Part shown: positions 6,379 through 13,863 of the stretch, piece after piece
How positions within the stretch are numbered: position 1 is the first letter of the stretch
Layout: the number at the start of each line of letters is the position of its first letter
Assembly: GCF_000719095.1 (NCBI RefSeq)
Contig: NZ_JOEH01000015.1
Span: 62,001 to 126,000 of the forward strand
DNA from: Streptacidiphilus jeojiense
GTDB taxonomy: Bacteria; Actinomycetota; Actinomycetes; Streptomycetales; Streptomycetaceae
Reading direction: 5' to 3'
DNA length: 64,000 bases
Made by a program: the position numbers and the translations under genes
The notes under the pieces: generated by a model
The model's database searches: none
What the model saw: only the letters and a program-made list of their open reading frames with translations
Told to the model about the DNA's origin: nothing

Positions 6379-8469
6379 TCAGGAGGTGTACGTGGTGGTG
6401 CAGACCGTCCCGTTGAGGCTGATCGCCGTGGGCGGGCCGTAGGCGCCGGTGTTGCTGCCGACGAAGCCGACGGTGGTGGAGTTGCCGGAGTACGGGGCCA
6501 GTTGGGCGTTGCTGTCCAGGCTGGTGACCCGGACGCTCGTTCCGGTCGTCGTCCAGTTGCCGTTCCAGCCCGAGCTGACGCTCTCCCCTGCGTCCGGGAA
6601 GCTGAAGTTCAGCGTCCAACCGTCGATCGCGGCCGGGCCGGTGTCGGTGACGGTGATGTTGGCGACCCAGCCGCTGCCCCAGCCGTCGGAGAACTGGTAC
6701 GACGCGGCGCAGGTGCTGCTGCTGGGCGTGCCGGTGGTGAAGGTCAGCGGCGCCGAGGGCTGGGAGAGATGCCCCGCCTGGTCCGTGGCCAGCACGTTCA
6801 CCGTGTAGGAGGTCCCCGGCACCAGGTTGTGCAGGGTCGCTCCGGTCGAGGTGGACTCGGCCAGCAGCTCGCTGACGGTGCCGACCTGCCGGTACACCCC
6901 GTAGCGGGTCACCGCGCCACCGCTGGAGGCGGGCCAGTTGACGGTCGCCGAGGTGTCGGTGACGGCGCTGACCGTGGGAGCCCCCGGCGCGGTGAGCGCG
7001 GTGGCGTTCTGGCCGGACGGCGTCAGCACGACCGTCTCGATCGAGTACGGCGGCAGCGTCTGCGTCGAACTGCTGCCCTGCGCCGCGCTGGTGATCGCGG
7101 TTCCCTCATCGGCGTAGCTGTAGACGGTGGGCGTGGCCGTGCTCGGGCTGTAGCCGGTGTAGTTCAGTTTCACCGTATAGGTGTTGTCCGGGTCCTTGTT
7201 GACCAGTTCCACGGCGAGGTCGCCGTTGGCCTGCCGGACCGCGTGCGCGGCCACCAGTTGCTGGTCGGTGCCGGCCCGGACCAGGGTGTCGCCCGGGCGG
7301 CCCACCTTGCTCAGCATGCTGAGCGCGAAGTAGGTCGGGAACGGCGTGTTCATCGCCGGTTCGCAGGTCGTGCCCACGCAGCCGCCGCTGGACAGGATCC
7401 CGTAGTCGCCGTAGTCCGTCGCCCCGTCCGGTGCGGTGCCGACGCTGGTGGCGCCGTTGTGGGTGTCCCACCAGTCCGCGGTGAAGACGCCGTCCTCCAG
7501 CGCGGTGAAGTAGGCGTCCGCCCCGAACAGCGCGTCCGGCTGGGTGTCCTCGTACTGGTTGGAGTTGATCTCGGTGAGCGCCACCTGGAGGTTGGCCGCG
7601 TTGGCGCCGGCGTACTGGTCGATCTCCTGCCGCAGCTGGGCCAACTCCCCTGTCAGCTGGGCCGGTTCGGCGAGCATGGTGGCGGCGCCCTGCCCGCCGG
7701 GGTACCAGTGCACGATGACGAAGTCGACCGCGCTGCCGGCGATGGAGAGCACGGTGCGGTTCCAGTCGGCGGCGTCGCCCGCGGCCAGCACCCCGTCCGG
7801 CCAGTTGCCGGGCAGCGTGAGCACGGCTCCGATCTTGATGCTGGGGTCGACGGCCTTCATCGCCGAGGCGTACTGGACCACGTTGTCCGCGTAGGCGGTC
7901 GGGCTCTTGTCGGTGTGGGTGTCGGTCTCCCAGCCGCTGCCGTAGTAGCCGTTGCCGTAGATCTCGTTGCCGATCTCCCAGTACTTGGCGCCGTACCCCT
8001 TGGTGATGTTCGCGTAGCGGACCCAGTCGGCCGCCTCCTGGGGTGTCCCGGAGCCGTAGTCGGCGATCAGCATCGGCTGGGCGCCGATGGTCTTCACCGT
8101 GCCCATGAACGCGTCGAAGTCCGTGCCCGGCGCAACGTAGCCGCCGGGGGCGGTGTTGGTCTGCCAGTGGTAGATGTCGCCGTAGGAGCCGCCGGGGTAG
8201 CGCAGCACGCCCACCCCGGCCTGGCCCAGCAGGCCGGCCACCGCCGGGGTGTTCATCTGGGCGTCCCACACCGCGCTGTTGAGGCCGTAGGCGGTGGCCG
8301 GGATGGTGCCCAGCCCCTCCTGGGTGTTGACGGTGACGTCGACGGCGGGCCCGGAGGCCTCGGCGTGGGCGCTGGGCGCGGTCGCGGCGAACGCCGCGGC
8401 CAGGGCCACCGCGCAGGCCGCTGCGGCGCGTCCCAGCCGCGAGCGGGCCGATCGGTTTCCAACTCTCAT
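6379..8469 (-). CDS. secreted clan GH-A glycoside hydrolase (arabinofuranosidase-like) with FN3 and CBM2
   Basis: 696 aa from the ATG at 8469, chosen because AAAGGGGGAGA precedes it and a normal signal peptide follows (Arg-rich start, hydrophobic AVALAAAFAATAPSAHA). A longer in-frame start at 8562 would bury the signal. The catalytic domain (about residues 40-490) has YGLNSAVWDAQ near the start, WEIGNEIYGNGY (acid/base Glu region, as in GH51/GH39-type enzymes) and ALTEINSNQYED (candidate nucleophile Glu). An FN3 domain follows (about 500-590). Last is a CBM2-like cellulose/xylan-binding module (about 600-696), with Cys near each end and WGSGWVANITVTDTG. The likely substrate is plant cell-wall polysaccharide such as arabinan, arabinoxylan or glucan. 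The exact family is uncertain. Confidence 0.78.
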   Translation of the reverse strand: MRVGNRSARSRLGRAAAACAVALAAAFAATAPSAHAEASGPAVDVTVNTQEGLGTIPATAYGLNSAVWDAQMNTPAVAGLLGQAGVGVLRYPGGSYGDIYHWQTNTAPGGYVAPGTDFDAFMGTVKTIGAQPMLIADYGSGTPQEAADWVRYANITKGYGAKYWEIGNEIYGNGYYGSGWETDTHTDKSPTAYADNVVQYASAMKAVDPSIKIGAVLTLPGNWPDGVLAAGDAADWNRTVLSIAGSAVDFVIVHWYPGGQGAATMLAEPAQLTGELAQLRQEIDQYAGANAANLQVALTEINSNQYEDTQPDALFGADAYFTALEDGVFTADWWDTHNGATSVGTAPDGATDYGDYGILSSGGCVGTTCEPAMNTPFPTYFALSMLSKVGRPGDTLVRAGTDQQLVAAHAVRQANGDLAVELVNKDPDNTYTVKLNYTGYSPSTATPTVYSYADEGTAITSAAQGSSSTQTLPPYSIETVVLTPSGQNATALTAPGAPTVSAVTDTSATVNWPASSGGAVTRYGVYRQVGTVSELLAESTSTGATLHNLVPGTSYTVNVLATDQAGHLSQPSAPLTFTTGTPSSSTCAASYQFSDGWGSGWVANITVTDTGPAAIDGWTLNFSFPDAGESVSSGWNGNWTTTGTSVRVTSLDSNAQLAPYSGNSTTVGFVGSNTGAYGPPTAISLNGTVCTTTYTS

Positions 8470-8532
8470 GCGGTCCGGTCTCCCCCTTTGGAGTCGGTGC
8501 GCCGGGCGCACCGCGGATGCCACGGGCTCCGC

Positions 8533-8579
8533 ATCGTGACAGCTGCCGGTAAGTGTCGTCAAAGGGTTGTGAAACTTAC
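8533..8579 (-). promoter_or_regulatory. candidate promoter and inverted repeat for the CBM2 hydrolase
   Basis: On the minus strand, TTGACG (complement of 8557-8562) is followed after 18 nt by CACGAT. A 6-bp inverted repeat, GTAAGT (8549-8554) and ACTTAC (8574-8579), flanks the -35 box and could bind a repressor. Neither element is strong on its own. Confidence 0.35.
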
Positions 8580-8692
8580 ATGGCCGCCGCCCCGGCCATC
8601 TGACGTATCACCAGTTCAGGGGTGGCGAACGTGCCCGACGGTCGGTGCGCGCGGACAATGGACCGGAAGGTCACCGGACCATCGACCGTCCG

Positions 8693-8719
8693 CCGAACGA
8701 ACCGAACGAACCGAACGAA
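8693..8719 (+). repeat. three tandem copies of CCGAACGAA
   Basis: The 9-bp unit CCGAACGAA is repeated three times without change, directly ahead of the AAGGAG Shine-Dalgarno of the HhH-GPD gene. It lies in the leader, so copy-number change would alter the leader, not the protein. Confidence 0.85.
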
Positions 8720-8729
8720 GGAGCACGCG

Positions 8730-9332
8730 ATGGCGACCGCCCTCCGCCTCGCCCAGAACGAGGAGGCCGACGCGCTGCTCAGCCGCAGCCCGCTGGCCGC
8801 TCTGATCGGCATGCTGCTGGACCAGCAGGTGCCGATGGAGTGGGCGTTCAGCGGCCCGTACACACTGCTGGAACGGCTCGGCGGCGACGATCTCGACGCA
8901 CATGCGATCGCCGGCTACGACCCGGACGCCTTCGCCGCGCTCTGCTCGCAGAAGCCCGCGGTGCACCGCTACCCCGGCGCGATGGCCAAGCGGATCCAGC
9001 AGCTCTGCGCGTACCTGGACGAGCACTACGACGGCGACACCACCGCGGTGTGGCGGGACGCGGGGACCGGGACCGAACTGCTGAACCGGCTGATCGAGCT
9101 GCCGGGCTTCGGCAAGCAGAAGGCGCAGATCTTCCTGGCCCTGCTGGGCAAGCAGCTCGGGGTACAGCCCAAGGGCTGGCGCGAGGCGGCCGGCCCCTAC
9201 GGCGAGAAGAACAGCTTCCGATCCGTGGCGGACATCACCGGCCCGGAGTCCCTGGACCAGGTCCGGGCCTTCAAGCAGGAGGCCAAGGCCGCAGCCAGGG
9301 CGGCGAAGGCGAGCAAGGCCGCCAAGGGGTAG
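8730..9332 (+). CDS. HhH-GPD-type base-excision DNA-repair protein
   Basis: A 200-aa protein that starts at the ATG after AAGGAG. LAALIGMLLDQQVPMEWAF (residues 22-40) and LIELPGFGKQKAQIFLALLG (about 130-149) form the HhH-GPD glycosylase framework; the second is the helix-hairpin-helix with the LPGFG hairpin. The family excises damaged bases in DNA. The C-terminus is a Lys/Ala-rich basic tail (AKAAARAAKASKAAKG) likely to contact DNA. I do not see an obvious iron-sulfur Cys cluster. Short tandem repeats sit immediately upstream and downstream of the gene. It is convergent with a glycosyltransferase gene. Confidence 0.82.
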   Translation: MATALRLAQNEEADALLSRSPLAALIGMLLDQQVPMEWAFSGPYTLLERLGGDDLDAHAIAGYDPDAFAALCSQKPAVHRYPGAMAKRIQQLCAYLDEHYDGDTTAVWRDAGTGTELLNRLIELPGFGKQKAQIFLALLGKQLGVQPKGWREAAGPYGEKNSFRSVADITGPESLDQVRAFKQEAKAAARAAKASKAAKG

Positions 9333-9371
9333 TCCGAACGGCCGTGTGGCCGAGTGGCCGAACGGCCGAGT
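9332..9371 (+). repeat. five tandem 8-bp units of the GGCCGARY type
   Basis: Units GTCCGAAC, GGCCGTGT, GGCCGAGT, GGCCGAAC and GGCCGAGT abut one another from the last base of the HhH-GPD stop codon. They fill most of the gap to the convergent glycosyltransferase gene and may also form the weak hairpin that ends transcription. Confidence 0.75.
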
Positions 9372-9380
9372 GGTCCGCTG

Positions 9381-10595
9381 TCAGTGCAGCGCCACACGGG
9401 CTGCCGCATCGCGGTGGACGGCGTCCAGGAGGGTGGCGTAGGAGGCGACCATGCGGGTGCGACTGAAACGCTCGCGGCTGCGGGTCAGCGACGGGGCGAG
9501 CTCGGTGCGGCGGGCCACCGCCTCGGACCAGGCGGCGGCGATCGACTCGGGGTCGGGGGGTGTGATGAAGCCGTGGCCGGCCACGATGGGGACGCAGTCG
9601 CCCACGTCGGTCGCGACCGGGACCGCGCCGCACATCATGCCCTCGATCAGGCACAGCGGGGCGGCCTCCCCGTTGGCGGAGGTCAGCGAGACCACGTCGG
9701 CGGCCGCGTAGACGTTCTCCATGTCCAGGCGCACCCCGAGCAGCGCCAGCCGGCCGGCCAGCCGGGGCCGGTCGGCGAAGGCCGCCGCGATGTCGGCGAG
9801 CAGGCCCGGGTTGTCGGCGGTCATCCCCGCGCCGCAGAGCAGCAGCCGGGCCCGGGGCTCGCGGCGCAGGTAGGCGCGGGCGGCGCGGAGGAACAGCGGC
9901 ACGTTCTTCATCGCGGCGTAGCGAGCCGCGAAGACGATCACCGGGGCGCCGGCCGGGATCCGCAGCGAGGCCCGCAGCTGCGCACGCCGGACCGGGTCCG
10001 GACGGAACCTCAGCAGGTCGACCCCGTTGGGGATGACCCGCATCAGGCCGGCCGGGACCCCGGCGTCCCGGTAGGCGTCGCGGGTGGACTCCGCGCAGCA
10101 GACGCAGGCGGCGACGCGGCCGTCGGCGACGGCGGCCAGCAGGTCGTCCAGGGCCGGCCCCTGGTTCTCCGGGTCGGAGCGGTGCAGGCAGACCACCACC
10201 GGCCGGTGCGCGGGGACGGCCTGGCCGAGCAGGCCGAGGGGCTGCTCCTTCAGGGACAGCAGGATGTCGGCCCCGGCCGCGAGGCGTGCGGTGGCGTCCA
10301 ACTCCGCGGCGGTGAAGTCCGGTCCCCTGGAAAGGTCCTGACTTGGGGTCAGGTTTGGGCTGCGGTCCAGCGAGGTGACCGGCACGCCGGCGGCGGTGAG
10401 CCTGGCGTAGCAGGCGTCGTCCTCCATCCGCTGGCGGGTCGCCTCGCGGTGCACCTCGCCGTGGATGCTCAGCACGCTGTGGCGCTGGCCGCTCCGGTGC
10501 AGCCCGATCACCGCGTCGCTGTGCAGCATTCGGGCCCCGCCGGAGAAGAACCCCTCGTAGACCGAGAGCACCCGCAGTCCGTCCTTCTCCAGCAC
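9381..10595 (-). CDS. GT4-family glycosyltransferase
   Basis: 404 aa from a GTG start. The GT-B fold is clear. The N-terminal Rossmann half has SVYEGFFSGGARMLHSDAVI. The linker to the donor domain has VIPNGVDLLRFRP (about residue 210). The nucleotide-sugar site has the GT4 E-x7-E motif in EAAPLCLIE (about residue 325), followed by CGAVPVATDVGD. Enzymes like this transfer a sugar from a nucleotide donor to a lipid, glycan or small molecule in the cytosol. No membrane segment or signal peptide is seen and no glycan-assembly genes adjoin it, so the acceptor is unknown. No start codon lies further upstream in frame. Confidence 0.82.
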   Translation of the reverse strand: MLEKDGLRVLSVYEGFFSGGARMLHSDAVIGLHRSGQRHSVLSIHGEVHREATRQRMEDDACYARLTAAGVPVTSLDRSPNLTPSQDLSRGPDFTAAELDATARLAAGADILLSLKEQPLGLLGQAVPAHRPVVVCLHRSDPENQGPALDDLLAAVADGRVAACVCCAESTRDAYRDAGVPAGLMRVIPNGVDLLRFRPDPVRRAQLRASLRIPAGAPVIVFAARYAAMKNVPLFLRAARAYLRREPRARLLLCGAGMTADNPGLLADIAAAFADRPRLAGRLALLGVRLDMENVYAAADVVSLTSANGEAAPLCLIEGMMCGAVPVATDVGDCVPIVAGHGFITPPDPESIAAAWSEAVARRTELAPSLTRSRERFSRTRMVASYATLLDAVHRDAAARVALH

Positions 10596-10705
10596 CTCAT
10601 CACCAGCCGTCCGTACGCAACCGTCCCGTGAACCCCGGGCCCGCCGCCATCAGGAGGACCCACCGAGCTTGCCGGTCCGTGACGAACGTGTTGCCAACAG
10701 AAAAA

Positions 10706-11632
10706 TCATCCGCTCAGGTGCCGGTCGCGCAGTTGGAGCGCGAACCGACCGGTGCAGCCGGCGATCCGGTCGGCCTCCGCCGCCGTGGCCAGTCCGGCGA
10801 AGGCGCCCCAGGTCCGGACCCAGTACTCCAGGGTGACCAGGGTGGTGATCACGGCCTGGACGGTGGTGGAGGGCTGGGACTCCAGCCGCCCCCAGCCGTC
10901 GCCCACGGTGTCCCCGCTGGCGGCGGCCCAGGTACGGCTGTGGGCGGCTCCGGAGAGGACCGTGTAGACGCCCAGGCTGGCGTTGGCGGGCAGCAGCTTG
11001 CCGATGGTCCTGGTGAGGTTCACCCCGGTCTCCTCCAGCGTGGTGCGTTCGACCTGGAGCGCCAGCGGATGGCCGCGGCGGTCCTCCAGCAGGCTGATGC
11101 CGGCCTGCTGGAACGTCTCGACCATCTCCTGCCTGCGCGCCAGCGCGCCCGTCGCGTCCTGCGGCGAGACGGCGGTGGTCAGGTCGACCTCGTAGGCGGT
11201 CTCGGTGGCCCAGAGCCCGGCGGCGCGGGCCAGCCTCACCGTCAGCGATTCCGAGCTGTCCTGTAAGTGGAACGCCAGCGCCGCTGCCTCCAGCACGGCC
11301 CGGGCGAGGGTCACCGGGGGAAAGGCCGGCGGCTGCCGGGTGAGCAGCGCGGCCAGGGCCTCGACGTGGCCCCGGGCGTCCTCCCAGGCGAAGTGGGTCC
11401 GCACGGTCCCGGTGCGGTAGACGAGGGTCCGCGCCTCGACGACGTCGGCGGGCATCCGCCGGATGTCGTCGAGGTCCACCTGGAAGGCCGAGCGGTCACC
11501 GCCGGCCCGGTGCAGCACCGTGTCGGCGATCCCCAGCGCCCCGAGCAGCGCGGCCCTGGCGTCGTCCAGAAGCTCGTTCGACCACGCCAGATTAGGGACA
11601 GGCGACTTCGGTTGCGGAGAAGTTGTGTCCAT
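10706..11632 (-). CDS. hypothetical protein, mostly helical
   Basis: 308 aa from the ATG at 11632. A longer in-frame start at 11863 runs through tandem repeats and is not believed. Codon bias is normal, but I recognise no family. The protein is Ala/Leu-rich and helical throughout, with RAVLEAAALAFHLQDSSESL and VYTVLSGAAHSRTWAA the most distinctive segments. It has no signal peptide and no long hydrophobic span. One reading is a cytosolic all-helical protein of the abortive-infection or HEPN-like kind, but no R-x4-6-H active-site motif is evident, so I do not assign it. It lies 110 bp upstream of the glycosyltransferase on the same strand. Confidence 0.6.
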   Translation of the reverse strand: MDTTSPQPKSPVPNLAWSNELLDDARAALLGALGIADTVLHRAGGDRSAFQVDLDDIRRMPADVVEARTLVYRTGTVRTHFAWEDARGHVEALAALLTRQPPAFPPVTLARAVLEAAALAFHLQDSSESLTVRLARAAGLWATETAYEVDLTTAVSPQDATGALARRQEMVETFQQAGISLLEDRRGHPLALQVERTTLEETGVNLTRTIGKLLPANASLGVYTVLSGAAHSRTWAAASGDTVGDGWGRLESQPSTTVQAVITTLVTLEYWVRTWGAFAGLATAAEADRIAGCTGRFALQLRDRHLSG

Positions 11633-11774
11633 GCCACAGCACGCTAGGGCGTCCCACCTGCCTCCGCAGGCATTTCCGGCCAACCCGGGCCGCCATCGGC
11701 CCGACACATTTCGCGCGACGATCACCGGGCCCGGCCGGAGGACCCGATCCGGCCCCGGCCCGCTCCCCCTCCGG

Positions 11775-11822
11775 GTCCCTTCCAGGCCCCTTCCAAGTCC
11801 CTTCCAAGTCCCCTCCAAGTCC
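11775..11822. repeat. four-copy 11-bp tandem repeat
   Basis: Units GTCCCTTCCAG, GCCCCTTCCAA, GTCCCTTCCAA and GTCCCCTCCAA abut each other, followed by GTCC. The period is exactly 11 bp, about one helical turn. It lies in the 361-bp intergenic region between the divergent genes at 11632 and 11994, the rest of which holds only the promoter elements listed separately. Confidence 0.85.
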
Positions 11823-11890
11823 GCGAACATCGACATTCCTTCATCATCTGAAGCCATCCGCACGACCTGGGGCCGCCTGGCTACAGACCA

Positions 11891-11938
11891 TTGACGGTGT
11901 ATGAGCCAGCTGCTTCACTTCCACCTGAGAGCGCTCTC
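11891..11938 (+). promoter_or_regulatory. promoter plus CebR-like palindrome
   Basis: TTGACG (11891-11896) with a weak -10 TTCACT after 17 nt precedes a perfect 12-bp palindrome, GAGAGCGCTCTC (11927-11938). This resembles the GGGAGCGCTCCC core bound by LacI-type cello-oligosaccharide repressors of the CebR kind, and it lies just downstream of the likely transcription start, where a repressor would block. Confidence 0.5.
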
Positions 11939-11993
11939 TCGCCCTCGAGGAGCAACTGCACCATCCTCCCCATCCACCACGTCAGGGAGAGTC

Positions 11994-13814
11994 ATGTCCG
12001 TCAGCCCCAACCGTCGCACCGTGCTCCGCAGCGCGGCCGTCGCCGCAGCCGCATTGCCACTGGTCGGCAACCTCGCCACCGGATCCGCCTACGCCTCCGC
12101 GCCCGCTCACGGCAACAACGGCGGCGGCAACGGCGGCGCCGGCGGCCTGGGCGCCAACGTCCTGGTCTTCGACCCGTCCATGGGCGACGCCGCGATCCAG
12201 GCCCAGGTCGACGCTGTGTTCAACACTCAGCAGTCGAACCAGTTCGGCACCGAGCGGTACGCCCTGGCCTTCAAGCCGGGCACCTACAACGTCGACGTCA
12301 ACGTCGGCTTCTACACCCATGTGCTCGGTCTCGGCGACAGTCCCGACGATGTCGTGATCAACGGTCATGTCACGGTCGACGCCCAGTGGTTGCAGGGGAA
12401 CGGCACCCAGAACTTCTGGCGCGCCGCCGAGAACCTGTGCATCGTCCCGCCGGACGGGCTGGAGCGCTGGGCGGTCGCCCAGGCCGGCCCGATGCGCCGC
12501 ACCCACGTCAAGGGCGACATGACGCTGTGGCCGAGCCCGCCCGGCAACCGCTGGTCCAGCGGCGGGTTCCTGGCCGACAGCGTGGTGGACGGCCAGGTCG
12601 ACTCCGGTTCGCAGCAGCAGTGGCTGTCCCGCAACGACACCTTCGGCAGCTGGGTCGGCTCCAACTGGAACATGGTCTTCGTCGGCACCCCGGGCGCTCC
12701 GGCCCAGCACTTCCCCAACCCGGCCTGGACCGTGGTCGACAAGACCCCGACCGTCCGGGAGAAGCCGTTCCTCACGCTGTCCCGCGACGGCTCGTACCGC
12801 GTCTTCGTCCCCGCGCTGCGCCGCAACTCCGCCGGGACCACCTGGGCGAACGGCCGGGCCGCGGGCGAGAGCATCCCGCTGTCCCGCTTCCACGTGGCCC
12901 ACCCCGGCGACTCGGCCGCCACCATCAACCTGGCGCTGGAGCGGGGACAGCACGTGCTGTTCACCCCCGGCGTCTACGCCCTGTCCTCGGCGCTGCGGGT
13001 CAACCGCCCGAACACCGTCCTGCTCGGCATCGGTCTGGCCACCCTCCAGGCCACGCACGGCAATTCGCTCATCGAGGTGGCCGACGTCGGCGGCGTCACC
13101 GTCGCCGGGGTGCTGCTGGAGGCCGCCTCGGCCAACTCCCCCGTGCTGCTCCGGGTGGGCCACGGCCGCAGCTGGACCCGGCACAGTGACAACCCCACCG
13201 TCCTCTTCGACGTCTACGCCCGCATCGGCGGCGCGCTGCCCGGCGGCGCCACCGTCAGCATCCAGCTCGACAGCAACGACGTGGTCTGCGACAACCTCTG
13301 GCTCTGGCGCGCCGACCACGGCAACGACGGCAGCGTGGGCTGGTCGGTCAACCCGGCCGACACCGGCTTCCTGGTCAACGGCGACCGCGTCACCGCCTAC
13401 GGGCTCGCCGTCGAGCACTACCAGAAGTACGAGGTGCTCTGGAACGGCAACCACGGCCGCACCTACTTCTTCCAGAACGAGCACCCCTACGACGTCCCGA
13501 CCCAGTCCGCCTGGGTGCACGGCAGCACCAACGGCTACGCCTCCTACAAGGTCGCCGACCACGTCACCGACCACCACGCCTGGGGGTTGGGCAGCTACTG
13601 CTTCTTCGACCTGTCGGCGAACATCTACACCGACCGGGCCTACGAGGTCCCGGACACCCCCGGCGTGGTCTTCACCGACCTGATGACGGTCTGCCTCAAC
13701 GGCCCCGGCGGCGGAGGCATCCTGCACTGCATCAACAACACCGGTGACCCGGTCGAGAACGGCTTCGGCACCTTCAACATGACCAGCTACTCCAACGGCG
13801 TCGGAACCCTCTGA
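11994..13814 (+). CDS. Tat-secreted right-handed beta-helix protein, GH55-like
   Basis: 606 aa. The ATG at 11994 follows GGGAGAG and starts a twin-arginine signal peptide (PNRRTVLRSAAVAAAALP, cleavage near SAYASA). After a Gly/Asn linker, VVINGHVTVDAQWLQGNGTQ and repeated short strands suggest a beta-helix. ERYALAFKPGTYNVDVNVGF and a second GQHVLFTPGVYALSSALRVN look like the two repeated pectate-lyase-superfamily halves seen in GH55 exo-beta-1,3-glucanases. I cannot name the catalytic residues, so the enzyme activity is inferred. It acts outside the cell, presumably on a polysaccharide. The upstream CebR-like palindrome supports sugar-responsive control. Confidence 0.68.
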   Translation: MSVSPNRRTVLRSAAVAAAALPLVGNLATGSAYASAPAHGNNGGGNGGAGGLGANVLVFDPSMGDAAIQAQVDAVFNTQQSNQFGTERYALAFKPGTYNVDVNVGFYTHVLGLGDSPDDVVINGHVTVDAQWLQGNGTQNFWRAAENLCIVPPDGLERWAVAQAGPMRRTHVKGDMTLWPSPPGNRWSSGGFLADSVVDGQVDSGSQQQWLSRNDTFGSWVGSNWNMVFVGTPGAPAQHFPNPAWTVVDKTPTVREKPFLTLSRDGSYRVFVPALRRNSAGTTWANGRAAGESIPLSRFHVAHPGDSAATINLALERGQHVLFTPGVYALSSALRVNRPNTVLLGIGLATLQATHGNSLIEVADVGGVTVAGVLLEAASANSPVLLRVGHGRSWTRHSDNPTVLFDVYARIGGALPGGATVSIQLDSNDVVCDNLWLWRADHGNDGSVGWSVNPADTGFLVNGDRVTAYGLAVEHYQKYEVLWNGNHGRTYFFQNEHPYDVPTQSAWVHGSTNGYASYKVADHVTDHHAWGLGSYCFFDLSANIYTDRAYEVPDTPGVVFTDLMTVCLNGPGGGGILHCINNTGDPVENGFGTFNMTSYSNGVGTL

Positions 13815-13820
13815 GGCTGT

Positions 13821-13859
13821 GCCGTCGGCCCCCTGACGTTCGATCAGGGGGCCGACGGC
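13821..13859. terminator. bidirectional hairpin terminator
   Basis: Perfect 16-bp stem, GCCGTCGGCCCCCTGA (13821-13836) with TCAGGGGGCCGACGGC (13844-13859), around a 7-nt loop. It separates the convergent beta-helix and prolyl oligopeptidase genes. Confidence 0.88.
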
Positions 13860-13863
13860 GTTC

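Noticed and set aside
5518..8805. Very long plus-strand open frame (over 1000 codons).
   Set aside because: It is antisense to the CBM2 hydrolase, has Arg/Gly/Val-rich low-complexity translation and no domain; open frames opposite high-GC genes are expected.
11633..11863. N-terminal extension of the unknown 308-aa protein.
   Set aside because: It would translate the 11-bp tandem repeats into a repetitive Gly/Leu/Arg stretch; the ATG at 11632 is preferred, though no strong Shine-Dalgarno supports it.
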